In this document: positions 26,255-36,230 of the stretch, piece by piece
Layout: each line of letters starts with the position of its first letter
How positions within the stretch are numbered: position 1 is the stretch's first letter
Assembly (NCBI RefSeq): GCF_003240565.2
Contig: NZ_CP117255.1
Location: forward strand, 1,178,001 to 1,242,000
Length of the DNA: 64,000 nt
Reading direction: 5' to 3'
Source: Rhizobium tumorigenes
GTDB lineage: Bacteria; Pseudomonadota; Alphaproteobacteria; Rhizobiales; Rhizobiaceae
The notes under the pieces: model-generated
Database searches by the model: none
Told to the model about the DNA's origin: nothing
Seen by the model: only the letters and a program-made list of their open reading frames with translations
Translations under genes and position numbers: made by a program

Positions 26255-26301
26255 AATAAGAATGACTTGCAGGTAGATTGTGCGAATGGGAATGAGTTGC
26301 A
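26255..26301. repeat. Tandem 17-bp near-repeats, possible operator
   Basis: AATAAGAATGACTTGCA (26255-26271) and AATGGGAATGAGTTGCA (26285-26301) match at 14 of 17 positions and start 30 bp apart, about three helical turns. The AATGAxTTGCA core resembles binding sites of iron/manganese Fur-family regulators in general form. Located 208-254 bp upstream of the CDF start. Confidence 0.45.
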
Positions 26302-26371
26302 TTAAGCATGCAGCAACTCTTGCCGTCTGCAGGGTGCGTGGCGTCACACCCTATCGAGGCTTGGTCGGGAC

Positions 26372-26391
26372 GGGCGCTGCTTCCAGCGCCC
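26372..26391 (-). terminator. Hairpin after the isochorismatase-fold gene
   Basis: GGGCGCTG/CAGCGCCC stem of 8 bp with a 4-nt loop, 8 bases after the stop codon. There is no T-run, so it may be an RNA-stabilising or Rho-assisted end rather than an intrinsic terminator. Confidence 0.4.
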
Positions 26392-26398
26392 TCCACAT

Positions 26399-27073
26399 TC
26401 AGAACGAGATCATGTCGATCGTCGTCAGCGTCGTCTTGGCCGCGACGCCCGGTGCGTGTGTCATGTGCCACGCGACATATTGTTCGGCGTAGAGTTCGGT
26501 CGACGACATGCCGTCGACGGGCAGGATGATGTTCATGCCATGGAACGCGGCATCGCTCGCGGTCGCAAGCACGGCTCCTTCGGACGCCGTACCGGTGACG
26601 ATGACATTCTTGATCCCCTTGGCTGCCAAGATCTTGTCGAGGTCGGTGTTGACGAACTTGTCCGGGCCGGATTTGACGATGGCCTCGCCATCCCCAGGCG
26701 CGAGAACGGTGGCAATGTCGGCCTTGGTGCCGGCACCAGCGAGGCTGTAGACGACGAGCACGCCCTTGGCGCGTGCTTCGGACAAGAGCTTGGCAACCTT
26801 CGGGAGCGACTCCAGGCACCGGGGTTTGGTCTTGCTGTTGCATGGGCCCTTGGTCGGATCCTGGGCGCCATTGAAATCGAGAAGCAGCAACGCCGTCGTT
26901 GGCAGATCGACCTTCACCGCCTTGAGTTCGGGTGGAGCCGGTACCTTGACGTCTTTCCAGGTATCGATGATCGTCTGCGCCGACGCCACGCCGGATATGG
27001 CGACGTTACAGGCCAGCGCCGCAGCGATCATGGCCAGTGTTGTGGTTTTGCGTAATGTCTTCGATTTCGTCAT
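26399..27073 (-). CDS. Exported isochorismatase-fold protein lacking the catalytic cysteine
   Basis: 224 residues with a clear signal peptide (MTKSKTLRKTTTLAMIAAAL..., cut near VASA/QT) and an isochorismatase-like domain: LLLLDFNGAQD with the conserved Asp, and GIKNVIVTGTASEGAVLATA at the active-site strand. In cysteine hydrolases of this fold the latter reads TDxCV; here Ala stands in the Cys position, so nicotinamidase-type chemistry is unlikely. A second pair of cysteines (CNSKTKPRC) could form a disulfide in the periplasm. GGGAGAAGC precedes the ATG at 27073; a longer start at 27274 adds no plausible sequence. Divergent from kup. Confidence 0.75.
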   Translation of the reverse strand: MTKSKTLRKTTTLAMIAAALACNVAISGVASAQTIIDTWKDVKVPAPPELKAVKVDLPTTALLLLDFNGAQDPTKGPCNSKTKPRCLESLPKVAKLLSEARAKGVLVVYSLAGAGTKADIATVLAPGDGEAIVKSGPDKFVNTDLDKILAAKGIKNVIVTGTASEGAVLATASDAAFHGMNIILPVDGMSSTELYAEQYVAWHMTHAPGVAAKTTLTTIDMISF

Positions 27074-27341
27074 TTTTGCTTCTCCCGGAGCGGTTATCGC
27101 CGCTACTTTGAACAAGGATGATCGGAATGTAACGAAAACTATACGTGAACGGGGTATTTCTGCACTTTGTCGGGTGGAACGAGAGACAAGCTTGCTGCAA
27201 AGCTGGACGGTAATGCTAGGGTCGGGCATTCGAAAGAATCGCCGGCCGTAAAACACCGGTTGTCTTCGGCACATTTGATCGCCATATGCGTTGCCTCACC
27301 ATCAGCTTCGATGAATAGGGCTCTGAAGGGCCGGAGATACG

Positions 27342-29243
27342 ATGACAGCCGTGCCGCGCGATACCTCCGCACCTGCAAAGGGTTTGCCGAGCATCCTGTT
27401 TCCGATGATCGGTTCCATCGGTGTCGTCTATGGCGATATCGGCACCAGCCCGCTCTACGCTTTTCGTGAGGCACTACGCCCCTTTGTCGACGACGGGGTG
27501 ACGCGCGGCGAGATCCTTGGCCTCGTGTCGCTGATGCTCTGGACGCTGACGGTCATCGTGACGTTCAAATATGTTCTTTTCTTGCTGCGCGCCGACAATG
27601 ACGGCGAGGGCGGCACACTCTCCCTGCTTGCTTTGCTCGCGAAGAAATCGAGCCGCTACAAGAATGGCCTGCTGTTTGCAGCGCTGATCGGCACCGCCCT
27701 GTTCATCGGCGACGCGATGATTACGCCGGCCCTTTCGGTGCTGTCTGCCGTCGAGGGGCTGAAGCTGGTGACCCCGGTGTTCTCGACCTATGTGGTACCG
27801 ATCGCCGTCGTCATCATGATCATGCTGTTTGCCATCCAGTCGCGCGGCACGGCCACAGTCTCGCGCTTTTTCGGTCCCATCACCCTTCTATGGTTCCTGG
27901 TGATCGCTCTCGGTGGCCTGTCGCATATCATCGAGTCCCCCTCCATTCTGACCGCGCTCAACCCGATCCATGCCGTCCGCTTCATCGCCCATGCCGGCAC
28001 CGTGGGGCTTGTCGTGCTCGGCGCCGTGTTCCTGACGGTGACGGGTGCTGAAGCGCTCTACGCTGATCTCGGGCACTTCGGCCGCAAGCCGATCCAGGCT
28101 GCCTGGTTTTTTGTTGTCTTTCCGTCGCTGGCATTGAATTATCTCGGGCAGGGCGCATTGGTTTTGCATGACCGCGCTGCGGCCGCCAATCCGTTCTTCC
28201 TGATGTTTCCGGACTGGGCGCTGCTGCCGGTCGTTATCCTCGCTACCTGCGCAACCATCATTGCCAGCCAGGCTGTCATCACCGGTGCTTTCTCGCTTGC
28301 TCGCCAGGCAATCCACCTCGGCTTGCTGCCGCGCCTCGAAATATGTTTCACTTCGGAGACCAACACCGGGCAGATCTACCTTCCGACCGTCAACGCGATC
28401 CTGCTGATCGGCGTGCTGAGCCTGATCTTCCTGTTCCGCAGTTCGGACTCCCTCGCCACCGCCTACGGCATCTCGGTAACCGGCGCCATGGTAGTGACGA
28501 CCATCCTCTCCATTCAGTTTGTGCGTCTTTTCTGGAAGTGGTCGCTGGTAACGGCACTTGTCGTCCTGCTGCCGTTGCTGGCCCTCGAATGCATCTTCCT
28601 CGCCGCAAACCTGCTGAAGATCACCGAAGGCGGCTACATTCCCGTGCTGATTGCCGGCGCGCTCATCGTGATGATGTGGACCTGGCGAAAGGGCACCGGC
28701 CTGTTGAAGCTGAAGGCAGCCCGCAACGACGTGCCACTGACTCAATTCATCGGATCCATCGAGCGAAAGAGCAACCACGCGCCTGTTTCCGTGCCCGGCA
28801 CCGCCGTGTTTCTCACCAGCTTCCCGGATCTTACACCGAATGTGCTGCTCCATAACCTGAAGCACAACCATGCCCTTCACAACCAGAATATCATCCTGAC
28901 GATCAAGACCATTCCTCGGCCGATGGTTCCGGAAGGCGAGCGCTACATCATCGAATCGCTGTCGAAGCGGTTCATCAAGATGGAACTGCGCTTCGGGTTT
29001 ATGGAGACGCAGAATGTGTCAAAGGCCCTGAGCCTTTGTCGCAAGGACGGCTTTAAGTTCGACATCATGACGACCTCGTTCTACATCGGTCGCCGCAAGC
29101 TGGTGGGAAGCCCGACTTCGGGCATGCCACTGTGGCAGGACCGCCTCTTCATCCGCATGGCGGGCCTCGCGATCGATCCTTCCGATCACTTTCACCTGCC
29201 CAACAATCGCGTGGTCGAGATTGGCGAGCAGGTCATCATCTAG
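27342..29243 (+). CDS. kup: Potassium uptake permease Kup
   Basis: 633-residue KUP/HAK family K+:H+ symporter. The family signature [19 protein letters not shown] is at about 27-45, followed by twelve predicted membrane segments and a cytosolic C-terminal domain of about 180 residues. CGGAGATACG precedes the ATG. Divergent from the isochorismatase-fold gene with 268 bp between, and closed by a terminator at 29277-29298. Rhizobia usually carry one or two kup copies; which this is cannot be told. Confidence 0.95.
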   Translation: MTAVPRDTSAPAKGLPSILFPMIGSIGVVYGDIGTSPLYAFREALRPFVDDGVTRGEILGLVSLMLWTLTVIVTFKYVLFLLRADNDGEGGTLSLLALLAKKSSRYKNGLLFAALIGTALFIGDAMITPALSVLSAVEGLKLVTPVFSTYVVPIAVVIMIMLFAIQSRGTATVSRFFGPITLLWFLVIALGGLSHIIESPSILTALNPIHAVRFIAHAGTVGLVVLGAVFLTVTGAEALYADLGHFGRKPIQAAWFFVVFPSLALNYLGQGALVLHDRAAAANPFFLMFPDWALLPVVILATCATIIASQAVITGAFSLARQAIHLGLLPRLEICFTSETNTGQIYLPTVNAILLIGVLSLIFLFRSSDSLATAYGISVTGAMVVTTILSIQFVRLFWKWSLVTALVVLLPLLALECIFLAANLLKITEGGYIPVLIAGALIVMMWTWRKGTGLLKLKAARNDVPLTQFIGSIERKSNHAPVSVPGTAVFLTSFPDLTPNVLLHNLKHNHALHNQNIILTIKTIPRPMVPEGERYIIESLSKRFIKMELRFGFMETQNVSKALSLCRKDGFKFDIMTTSFYIGRRKLVGSPTSGMPLWQDRLFIRMAGLAIDPSDHFHLPNNRVVEIGEQVII

Positions 29244-29276
29244 GACCTGCCTCTCAGACCATCTGGCATATCGAGG

Positions 29277-29298
29277 AAGCAGAAATTGCTGCTTTTTT
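29277..29298 (+). terminator. Terminator after kup
   Basis: AAGCAG/CTGCTT 6-bp stem, 6-nt loop, then a six-T run. 34 bases after the kup stop. Confidence 0.8.
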
Positions 29299-29319
29299 CG
29301 CTCCCGAAACGGTGACATG

Positions 29320-29340
29320 GTTGCATTGACACGATGCAAC
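29320..29340. promoter_or_regulatory. Inverted repeat upstream of the MscS-type channel
   Basis: GTTGCAT-TGACACG-ATGCAAC, a perfect 7-bp inverted repeat with a 7-bp spacer, 31 bp before the start codon. Could be an operator or a leader hairpin; no regulator identified. Confidence 0.4.
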
Positions 29341-29370
29341 TTCGCTCGACCTCGGGAGGATCTTCTGCCC

Positions 29371-31503
29371 ATGCCGTTTGCCAAAATGTTTTACCGTCTT
29401 TGGAAAATGGCAGCGGTGGTCGCCTTGCTGTTGCTGGCGGGTACGCTGGCGCATGCCCAGCAGGCCGCCCCCGTGGCTGCTGGCCAGCAGAAGATCGACC
29501 AGCTTGTCAAGCTGCTCGACGACCCCGAGGTTCGCGCTCTGCTCGCCCAGAGGCCTTCCGGCACGGCGACTGCGATGATGCCCAACATGTCTGCCTCCGC
29601 ACTGACGACGCTGCTCAACGGCGTCCAGGGGCACCTTCTCGCGGTCCGGGAGGCAATCCCGCTGGTTCCCGGCGAATTCTCCCGGGCCGGGACGACGATC
29701 ATGGCAGGGATCGACAACCGGAGCGCAACGCACGTCTTTTTGCTGTTCCTGCTGCTGGTGGCGCTTGGACTTGCTGCCGAGTTCGGTTTCAGTCTTCTCG
29801 TAGGCCACCTCCACGCCGGACGTTCCGCCATCCTCGGAAATTCGACACCTGTAGGGAGCATCCACACGCTCGGCCGCCACCTGTTTGGCGAACTCGCGCC
29901 TCTGGTGATCTTCGCCATCGCCAGCGTGGGCATGTTCCTGATGGTGACCTGGCCGCCACTGCTGCTGGACCTGATCGTGCCGACCCTGCTGGGACTGATC
30001 GCCGCCCGTCTGGTGATACGTCTCTGCCGAGTGGTGTTGGTGCCCTCAGCCGCGAAGTCGGCTACGACACAGGTCCGCCTTATCCCGATGGAAGACGCGG
30101 CGGCGCAGTTCTGGTTCTCGCGCGTCGTCGTGTTCACGCTGACGTTCTTCGTTGGGTGGGCGGCGGAAGGCATCATGGGCGCGCTCGGCTTTCTTCCACC
30201 AGTACGGGCTGCCGTCGGATATGCCATCGGCGTCGGGCTGCTGGCCATTGCCATCGAGATCGTCTGGCGCCGGCCGCGACCGATCGATCGTCCCCGCCAC
30301 CAAGGGGTATTCCACTGGCTGGAAACATTCTGGCTTTGCGTCATCTGGGCGCTATGGGTGGCAGGGCTGGATGTGATGATGCTGCTCTGTACCTACGTTA
30401 TTGTGGTGCCTGCGGCGCTGCGGATATCTTCGGGGATAGTTCGAAGCGCCTTTGCGACGCAAGGCAGCCCTGGAGGAGCGGATAGCCCCGTCTACCAGGT
30501 CGTGGTCGAGCGCGGCCTGAGGGCTGCGATCATCGCGGTGGCAATTCTGTGGCTCACCATGATCGTCAGCCTGCAAACAAGCGCGATGGTGGAAAATGCG
30601 CAAGTCGCAGGTATCATTCGCGGCGCCCTGACGGGCATCGTCATCCTTCTGGCGGCCGACATTGTCTGGCAGATCGCCAAGGCGCTGATCAACCACCGCC
30701 TCGCCTTTGCGCGTGCCCACGAAGGCAACGACGCCGAAGTTGCCCGCAGCGGCAGGCTGCTGACGTTGCTTCCCATCTTTCGAAACTTCCTGGCGATGCT
30801 CATCATCGCCATTTCCGCCATGATGGTTCTCTCCGCACTCGGCATCGAGGTCGGGCCGCTCATCGCCGGCGCTGGTATCTTCGGGGTTGCGATAGGCTTT
30901 GGATCGCAGACGCTGGTGAAGGACATCATCAGCGGCATATTCTACATGACGGACGACGCATTCCGGGTCGGAGAATACATCCAGAGCGGCACCTACAAGG
31001 GCACCGTCGAATCCTTCAGCCTGCGGTCGGTCAGGCTACGCCACCACCGGGGCCCGATCTTCACCGTGCCCTTCGGTGTGCTCGGTGCGGTCGAGAACAT
31101 GTCGCGCGACTGGGTCATCGACAAATTCCTGATCTCGGTCAGCTACGAGACGGATGTCGGCCTGGTCAAAAAGCTGGTGAAAGGTATCGGCTCGGAACTA
31201 CTCGAAGATCCGGAGCTGGGACCAAAGATCATAGAGACCCTCAAGATGAAGGGTGTAGAGCAGTTCGGGGACTACGGTATTAACCTGAGCTTCGCGGTCA
31301 TGGCAAAGCCCGGCGAGCAGTCGATGATCCGGCGTCGCGCACTGGCGCTGATCCGCGAGGCCTTTACCGCCAACGGCATCGAATTCGCCTCGCCGACAGT
31401 CCGTGTCGGTAATGACGAGCGGGCAGCTGAGGCCGTTGCCGCACTGACCTCGAACAATAACGCTCTCGCCCAGAAGAAGCTTGCGGGCGAAGCGGCGCAG
31501 TAA
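29371..31503 (+). CDS. MscS-family mechanosensitive channel
   Basis: About 710 residues. A signal/anchor (LWKMAAVVALLLLAGTLAHA) and a periplasmic segment precede about ten membrane segments. The pore-lining TM3 and upper beta domain of MscS are visible as ALGIEVGPLIAGAGIFGVAIGFGSQTLVKDIISGIF followed by YIQSGTYKGTVESFSLRSVRLR, in pieces near residues 490-560. The C-terminal mixed domain follows. The large N-terminus resembles YbdG/YnaI-type relatives. It should release solutes on osmotic downshock. ATG at 29371 follows GGGAGG at a long spacing; ATG at 29386 is an alternative. Confidence 0.88.
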   Translation: MPFAKMFYRLWKMAAVVALLLLAGTLAHAQQAAPVAAGQQKIDQLVKLLDDPEVRALLAQRPSGTATAMMPNMSASALTTLLNGVQGHLLAVREAIPLVPGEFSRAGTTIMAGIDNRSATHVFLLFLLLVALGLAAEFGFSLLVGHLHAGRSAILGNSTPVGSIHTLGRHLFGELAPLVIFAIASVGMFLMVTWPPLLLDLIVPTLLGLIAARLVIRLCRVVLVPSAAKSATTQVRLIPMEDAAAQFWFSRVVVFTLTFFVGWAAEGIMGALGFLPPVRAAVGYAIGVGLLAIAIEIVWRRPRPIDRPRHQGVFHWLETFWLCVIWALWVAGLDVMMLLCTYVIVVPAALRISSGIVRSAFATQGSPGGADSPVYQVVVERGLRAAIIAVAILWLTMIVSLQTSAMVENAQVAGIIRGALTGIVILLAADIVWQIAKALINHRLAFARAHEGNDAEVARSGRLLTLLPIFRNFLAMLIIAISAMMVLSALGIEVGPLIAGAGIFGVAIGFGSQTLVKDIISGIFYMTDDAFRVGEYIQSGTYKGTVESFSLRSVRLRHHRGPIFTVPFGVLGAVENMSRDWVIDKFLISVSYETDVGLVKKLVKGIGSELLEDPELGPKIIETLKMKGVEQFGDYGINLSFAVMAKPGEQSMIRRRALALIREAFTANGIEFASPTVRVGNDERAAEAVAALTSNNNALAQKKLAGEAAQ

Positions 31504-31542
31504 GCGAGCCTCGCGTCAGACAACAAACATCCAACCGACATG

Positions 31543-31578
31543 AAAAAGGCCCGGCGTCGAACTGAACGACACCGGGCC
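31543..31578 (-). terminator. Terminator of the aap operon
   Basis: Stem GGCCCGG-x-GTCG/CGAC-x-CCGGGCC with one C-A mismatch (31548-31559 and 31567-31578), 7-nt loop; on the minus strand it is followed by TTTTTC. On the plus strand it may also stop transcripts from the MscS-type gene. Confidence 0.8.
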
Positions 31579-31600
31579 ATTTCTGTGAACGTGTCAACGA

Positions 31601-32374
31601 TCAGTGCAGGATCTGGCTGAGGAACAGCTTGGTGCGCTCATGCTGCGGATTGTCGAAGAATTCGGCGGGCGAGTTCTGCTCGACGATCTGTCCCTGGTCC
31701 ATGAAGATGACGCGGTTCGCCACCTGGCGGGCAAAGCCCATTTCGTGGGTGACGCAAAGCATCGTCATGCCTTCCTCCGCAAGGCCGACCATGGTGTCGA
31801 GCACTTCCTTGATCATTTCCGGATCGAGTGCCGAGGTCGGCTCGTCGAACAACATGATTTTTGGGTTCATGCAGAGCGAACGGGCGATAGCGACGCGCTG
31901 CTGCTGGCCGCCCGATAGCTGGCCGGGGTACTTCTTGGCCTGGTCGGGGATCTTGACGCGGGTGAGGAAGTGCATGGCAACTTCCTCGGCCTGCTTCTTC
32001 GGCATCTTGCGCACCCAGATCGGCGCCAGCGTGCAGTTCTCGAGGATCGTCAGGTGCGGGAAGAGATTGAAGTGCTGGAACACCATGCCGACTTCGCGAC
32101 GCACTTCATCGATCTTCTTCAGGTCGTTGGTAAGCTCGACGCCGTCGACGAGAATATTGCCCTTCTGGTGCTCTTCCAGCCGGTTGATGCAACGGATCAT
32201 CGTCGACTTGCCGGAGCCCGACGGGCCCGCGATGACGATGCGCTCGCCGCGCATGACCTTCAGGTTGATATCGCGCAGTACGTGGAAATCGCCGTACCAC
32301 TTGTTCATGTTGATGATTTCGACCGCAACGTCGGTCGTCGAGACTTCCAGTTTTTTCAATTGAGCTTCAGCCAT
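31601..32374 (-). CDS. aapP: General L-amino acid ABC transporter ATP-binding protein
   Basis: 257 residues, the same length as AapP of R. leguminosarum. Walker [10 protein letters not shown], signature [13 protein letters not shown], Walker [14 protein letters not shown]-loop VTHE; polar-amino-acid (PAAT) family. Powers uptake of a broad range of L-amino acids, a system known to matter for nitrogen exchange in symbiosis. The ATG at 32374 ([11 protein letters not shown]) follows GAGGGAATGG. Last gene of aapJQMP. Confidence 0.95.
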   Translation of the reverse strand: MAEAQLKKLEVSTTDVAVEIINMNKWYGDFHVLRDINLKVMRGERIVIAGPSGSGKSTMIRCINRLEEHQKGNILVDGVELTNDLKKIDEVRREVGMVFQHFNLFPHLTILENCTLAPIWVRKMPKKQAEEVAMHFLTRVKIPDQAKKYPGQLSGGQQQRVAIARSLCMNPKIMLFDEPTSALDPEMIKEVLDTMVGLAEEGMTMLCVTHEMGFARQVANRVIFMDQGQIVEQNSPAEFFDNPQHERTKLFLSQILH

Positions 32375-32391
32375 GATCCATTCCCTCGATC

Positions 32392-33546
32392 TTATTTCCT
32401 GTGGCCAGTGTCTAGGTGGCGTTCCATGAAGTACGAATATCGCGACATGCCGAAGCAGAACAGCCAGAAAACGAAGCCGGCAAATATCAACCCGGTCAGC
32501 GGTGTCACCGGTGTCAGCCATCGGGAGTCGCCGAAGCTGGCTTTGACGATGCCCAGCAGGTCATACATGTTGATGATCGACACCAGTGAGGTGTCCTTGA
32601 ACATTCCGATAAACGTGTTGACGATGCCCGGAACGACCAGCTTGATCGCCTGCGGCATGATGATGAAAGTCATCTTCTGAAAATAGTTCAGCCCGAGCGA
32701 ATCCGCACCTTCGTACTGTCCCTTCGGGATGGCCTGAAGACCGCCGCGAATGACTTCCGCCATGTAGGCCGATGCAAAGATTGACACGCCAACGAGCGCC
32801 CGCAGGAATTTGTCGATATTCGTGCCGGGAGTAAGGAACAGCGGCAGCAGCACGCTGGCCATGAACAGCACGGTAATCAGCGGTACGCCACGCACCAGTT
32901 CGATGAAGCCGATGCAGGCACCCCGGAGGATCGGCATGTCCGATCGCCGCCCGAGGGCGAGCACGATCCCGAAGGGCAGCGATACGACGATGCCGACGAA
33001 GGACAGGATCAGCGTCACCATCAGGCCCCCCCAGAGGGACGTCTCCACATGGGTCAGGCCGAACCAGCCGCCGAGAAGCAGGACGAAGGCGAGAATTGGC
33101 AAGCCGGCCAGAAGGAGCGCTGCATTCCAGACCTTGGCCGGTGCGGATGGTATCAGGAATGGAACCAGCAGCGCGACGAACAGGACGGCGATCAGGATCG
33201 GCCGCCAGAGCTGGTCGCGGGGGTAGGAGCCCACCATGAATGCCGTGAACCAGTCGCCGACATAGGCCCAGCAGGCGCCGCTCCAGCCATCCGGCCGAAT
33301 GCCACCCTGGCTGATGGTAGCGCAAAACGTCCTGTCTTTACCGACCCAGACGGCGTTGATGAACAGGAACTCCACGACCGAAAGCAGGAACCAGATGGTG
33401 ATCACCGCCACCACGACGCTGAGGATGGCATCCTTGGGCGTAGCAAAAAGATTGTGCTTGGCCCAGCCGCGAACTGTCTTGTCACTGAGCGGAGCCGCTT
33501 CCGGGGCAATGAGTTTTTCTCGAAGAAAAGCGATCTGAACGGCCAT
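32392..33546 (-). CDS. aapM: General L-amino acid ABC transporter permease AapM
   Basis: 384-residue inner-membrane permease, longer than usual PAAT permeases because of extra N-terminal segments and a periplasmic loop with cysteines ([20 protein letters not shown]). The permease core includes [24 protein letters not shown] and an EAA-type loop ([20 protein letters not shown]). It starts one base after the aapQ stop region and ends 17 bases before aapP. Confidence 0.95.
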   Translation of the reverse strand: MAVQIAFLREKLIAPEAAPLSDKTVRGWAKHNLFATPKDAILSVVVAVITIWFLLSVVEFLFINAVWVGKDRTFCATISQGGIRPDGWSGACWAYVGDWFTAFMVGSYPRDQLWRPILIAVLFVALLVPFLIPSAPAKVWNAALLLAGLPILAFVLLLGGWFGLTHVETSLWGGLMVTLILSFVGIVVSLPFGIVLALGRRSDMPILRGACIGFIELVRGVPLITVLFMASVLLPLFLTPGTNIDKFLRALVGVSIFASAYMAEVIRGGLQAIPKGQYEGADSLGLNYFQKMTFIIMPQAIKLVVPGIVNTFIGMFKDTSLVSIINMYDLLGIVKASFGDSRWLTPVTPLTGLIFAGFVFWLFCFGMSRYSYFMERHLDTGHRK

Positions 33547-33547
33547 C

Positions 33548-34741
33548 TTAGCGCTCCACCAATGCCATACGGGCGTTGAACCAGTTCATGAACAGCGACG
33601 TGATCAGGCTCAGCGAAACATAGATCGCCATCCAGATGCCGATGATCTCGATCGAGTGGCCGGACTGGTTGAGGATCGTCCCGCCCACGGCCACGAGGTC
33701 TGCATAGCCGATGGCGACGGCCAGCGACGAATTCTTCGTCAGGTTCAGGTATTGCGACGTCAGCGGTGGAATGATGATCCGCAATGCCTGCGGCAGGACG
33801 ACAAGCCGCGTCGTCAGGCCGGGGCGGATCCCCAGGGCATGGGCTGCTTCCGATTGCCCCTTTGAGACGCCGCGGATGCCGGAGCGCACGATTTCGGCGA
33901 TGAATGCGGCGGTGTAGAACGACAGGGCCATGTAGAGCGACAGGAATTCGGGTCCGACCACCGTGCCGCCGTTCATGTTGAACTTGCCGAGCACCGGGAT
34001 ATCGAACGTCACCGGGAAACCGGCGATGGCAAAAGCGACTAACGGAAGACCTATGATCAAGGCGAGATTGACGAGAAGAACCGGCGGACGCTTGCCGGTC
34101 GCCAGCTGGCGCTTGTTGGCCCAGCGGGTATAGATGAGGGCGCCGACAATGCCCACGGCGCAGGCCACCGGGACAGTCCATATGCCGGCGCCGAAGATTG
34201 GTGCGGGCATGTAGACGCCGCGATTGCTGACATAGACGGACAGCGGCAGCGACATGGCTTTCTTCACATCCGGCAGCAGCGAAAGCACGCCCTTGTACCA
34301 GAAGAAGATGACGAGAAGCGGCGGGATGTTGCGGAAAATCTCGACATAGACCGTCGACAGTTTCGCGATCAGCCAGTTGTTCGACAGGCGACCCATGCCG
34401 ACCAGCAATCCGATGATCGTTGCGGTCACAATCCCCCAGGCGGCTACGATGAGCGTGTTGATCAGGCCGAGGGTGAGGGCGCGCAGGTAGGTCGAGTCAC
34501 TCGAATACTGGATCGGCGTCTGCGCGATATCGAAGCCGGCGCGGCCGTTAAGGAAGGTGAGGCTCGCCTTCATGTTGGCTTTTTCGAGGTTCTGCGCGGC
34601 ATTCGAACTCGCGTACCAGACCAGCCAGACAATGAAGATTACGGTCAGCGCCTGGTAGATGAACTGGCGCAGTTTCGGGTTGTAAAGCAAAGAGCTCCAC
34701 GAACGACGGCTGCCGTTCCCCTCTGCGGCTGCAACGGCCAT
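33548..34741 (-). CDS. aapQ: General L-amino acid ABC transporter permease AapQ
   Basis: 397-residue permease that pairs with Aap[21 protein letters not shown] and [20 protein letters not shown] form the PAAT permease core; [21 protein letters not shown] is the other family landmark. A large periplasmic insertion separates the first segments, as in AapQ of other rhizobia. It begins 93 bp after aapJ, beyond a hairpin, so it is expected to be less expressed than the binding protein. Confidence 0.95.
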   Translation of the reverse strand: MAVAAAEGNGSRRSWSSLLYNPKLRQFIYQALTVIFIVWLVWYASSNAAQNLEKANMKASLTFLNGRAGFDIAQTPIQYSSDSTYLRALTLGLINTLIVAAWGIVTATIIGLLVGMGRLSNNWLIAKLSTVYVEIFRNIPPLLVIFFWYKGVLSLLPDVKKAMSLPLSVYVSNRGVYMPAPIFGAGIWTVPVACAVGIVGALIYTRWANKRQLATGKRPPVLLVNLALIIGLPLVAFAIAGFPVTFDIPVLGKFNMNGGTVVGPEFLSLYMALSFYTAAFIAEIVRSGIRGVSKGQSEAAHALGIRPGLTTRLVVLPQALRIIIPPLTSQYLNLTKNSSLAVAIGYADLVAVGGTILNQSGHSIEIIGIWMAIYVSLSLITSLFMNWFNARMALVER

Positions 34742-34789
34742 GCATTATCCCCTTATATCCACTCGCCCTTTCTGGGCGTTATAGTTCGA

Positions 34790-34818
34790 CTGCGGGAACC
34801 AAGCATGGGCTCCCGCAG
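34790..34818 (-). terminator. Hairpin between aapJ and aapQ
   Basis: Perfect 8-bp arms CTGCGGGA/TCCCGCAG with a 13-nt loop, 17 bases after the aapJ stop. No T-run follows, so it is more likely an mRNA-stabilising structure that raises AapJ over the permeases than a full terminator. Confidence 0.5.
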
Positions 34819-34834
34819 CGTGGTCAGTCGGTGA

Positions 34835-35863
34835 TTAGCGGATCGGCGGCGAGTACTGCAGGCCGCCCTTGTTCCAGAGAGCGTTGAGGCCGCGCTTGAT
34901 CTTCAGCGGGCTACCTTCGCCGACGTTGCGTTCGAACACTTCGCCGTAGTTGCCGACGAGCTTGACGATGTTGTAAGCCCACTTCTCGTCAAGTCCGAGA
35001 TCCTTGCCGATCGTCTCGTCTTTTTCCTGGCCGAGGAAGCGCTTGATGTCCGGATTTTCGGACTTTGCCATTTCATCAACATTTGCCTGAGTGATGCCAA
35101 ACTCTTCAGCGGAAACCATGGCGTAGTGGGCAAAGGAAACCACGTCGAACCACTTGGAGTCGTTCTGGCGAACGGCCGGGCCGAGCGGCTCCTTGGAAAT
35201 GATTTCCGGAAGGACGATGTTGTCGTCGGGATTGGCGAGCGACAGGCGGATCGAGTACAGGCCCGACTGGTCTGTTGTGTAGACGTCGCAACGGCCGGAC
35301 GAATAGGCGGCGTCGACTTCTTCCTGCTTCTCGAACACGACAGGCTTGTATTCGAGCTTGTTGGCCTTGAAGTAGTCGGCGAGGTTGAGTTCGGTCGTCG
35401 TGCCGGACTGGACGCAGACGGCAGCGCCCGACAGTTCGAGAGCAGATTTCACGCCGATTGCCTTGTGGACCATGAAGCCCTGGCCGTCATAGTAGTTGAC
35501 CGCACGGAAATCGAAGCCGAGCTGGCTGTCACGGCTGGCGCTCCAGGTCGTGTTACGGGCAAGAATGTCGATTTCGCCTGACTGAAGCGCCGGGAAGCGA
35601 TCCTTGGCCGAAAGCGGGGTGTACTTGACCTTGGAAACGTCGCCGAAGACGGCGGCTGCAACTGCCTTGCAGAGGTCGACGTCGAGACCGGACCATTTGC
35701 CAGACGAATCCTGCGCGCCGAAGCCAGCCAGGTTCGAGCCGTTGACACCGCACTGCACGAAGCCCTTCTTCTTGACATCGTCAAGCGTGCCAGCGTGCGA
35801 ATAGGATGCACCAAGGACGAAGATCGCCGCGCCGACCGCACCTGTCAGAATCTTGCTGCTCAT
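34835..35863 (-). CDS. aapJ: General L-amino acid periplasmic binding protein
   Basis: 342 residues: signal peptide (cut near SHA/GTLDDVKKKG) and a type II solute-binding fold with GFVQCGVNGSNLAGFG and SGKWSGLDVDLCKAVAAAVFGD, characteristic of AapJ/YhdW. Binds polar and aliphatic L-amino acids. The ATG at 35863 follows GGTTGGGAAAACA; the upstream in-frame ATG at 35923 is not needed. First gene of the operon. Confidence 0.96.
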   Translation of the reverse strand: MSSKILTGAVGAAIFVLGASYSHAGTLDDVKKKGFVQCGVNGSNLAGFGAQDSSGKWSGLDVDLCKAVAAAVFGDVSKVKYTPLSAKDRFPALQSGEIDILARNTTWSASRDSQLGFDFRAVNYYDGQGFMVHKAIGVKSALELSGAAVCVQSGTTTELNLADYFKANKLEYKPVVFEKQEEVDAAYSSGRCDVYTTDQSGLYSIRLSLANPDDNIVLPEIISKEPLGPAVRQNDSKWFDVVSFAHYAMVSAEEFGITQANVDEMAKSENPDIKRFLGQEKDETIGKDLGLDEKWAYNIVKLVGNYGEVFERNVGEGSPLKIKRGLNALWNKGGLQYSPPIR

Positions 35864-36230
35864 TGTTTTCCCAACCTTTGTTGTTCTCTTGTTATATTTG
35901 AACCTCTTCACGCGTTGGCACAACTTTTCGTTGGTGACGTTGGTTTGCCCCCCGGCGTGAGTGCCGACATCACAATCGCAAATTCGGTCACGGTCAACCC
36001 TCGGTCACGATAAACATGATTTCCGAAAGTGTTTTCTCGGTTTTTGACCGGACAATGAGCGCATGCATAATGAATGGGCTTGGGCTGCGAATTAAATAGT
36101 CAGATCCTCGCGGCGGTTGCAAAGGGCAGGTTGCGTTGGCCTGTCGGACCGGCTTGCCCGCGAGGCTTGACGACATCGTTTTCGCCAGCCACAAGTCAGG
36201 CTCTCCGATAGGCCCGAGGCAGTTATTAAG
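35864..36230. other. Divergent promoter region of aapJ and metC
   Basis: 367 bp with no gene. It contains the aapJ promoter candidate (35969-35997), a repeated GTGACCGA on the minus strand, and a long-range CCTCGCG/CGCGAGG pairing (36105-36156 region) in the metC leader. No SAM-type riboswitch pattern recognised. Confidence 0.55.
35969..35997 (-). promoter_or_regulatory. Candidate sigma-70 promoter of aapJ
   Basis: Minus strand TTGACC (-35, 35997-35992), 17-bp spacer, TGTGAT (-10, 35974-35969). It lies about 105 bp before the aapJ start codon. The -10 matches four of six consensus bases. Confidence 0.4.

Larger units (their letters stand above)
26048..26398. other. Intergenic region between the CDF and isochorismatase-fold genes
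   Basis: About 350 bp with no supportable gene. It contains tandem 17-bp near-repeats (26255-26271, 26285-26301), an inverted repeat GAGTTGC/GCAACTC near 26294-26316, and a GC-rich hairpin (26372-26391) at the end of the isochorismatase-fold gene. Confidence 0.6.

Noticed and set aside
26280..26529. Small plus-strand open frames in the CDF/isochorismatase gap
   Set aside because: They overlap the 3' end of the isochorismatase-fold gene in antisense and have no ribosome-binding site or known relatives.
27888..28880. 330-codon open frame opposite kup
   Set aside because: Very Gln/Glu/His-rich shadow with no plausible fold; kup is certain.
36060..36230. Possible SAM-II riboswitch before metC
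   Set aside because: Methionine-pathway genes in rhizobia often have one, but I found neither the conserved loop sequences nor the pseudoknot pairing here.
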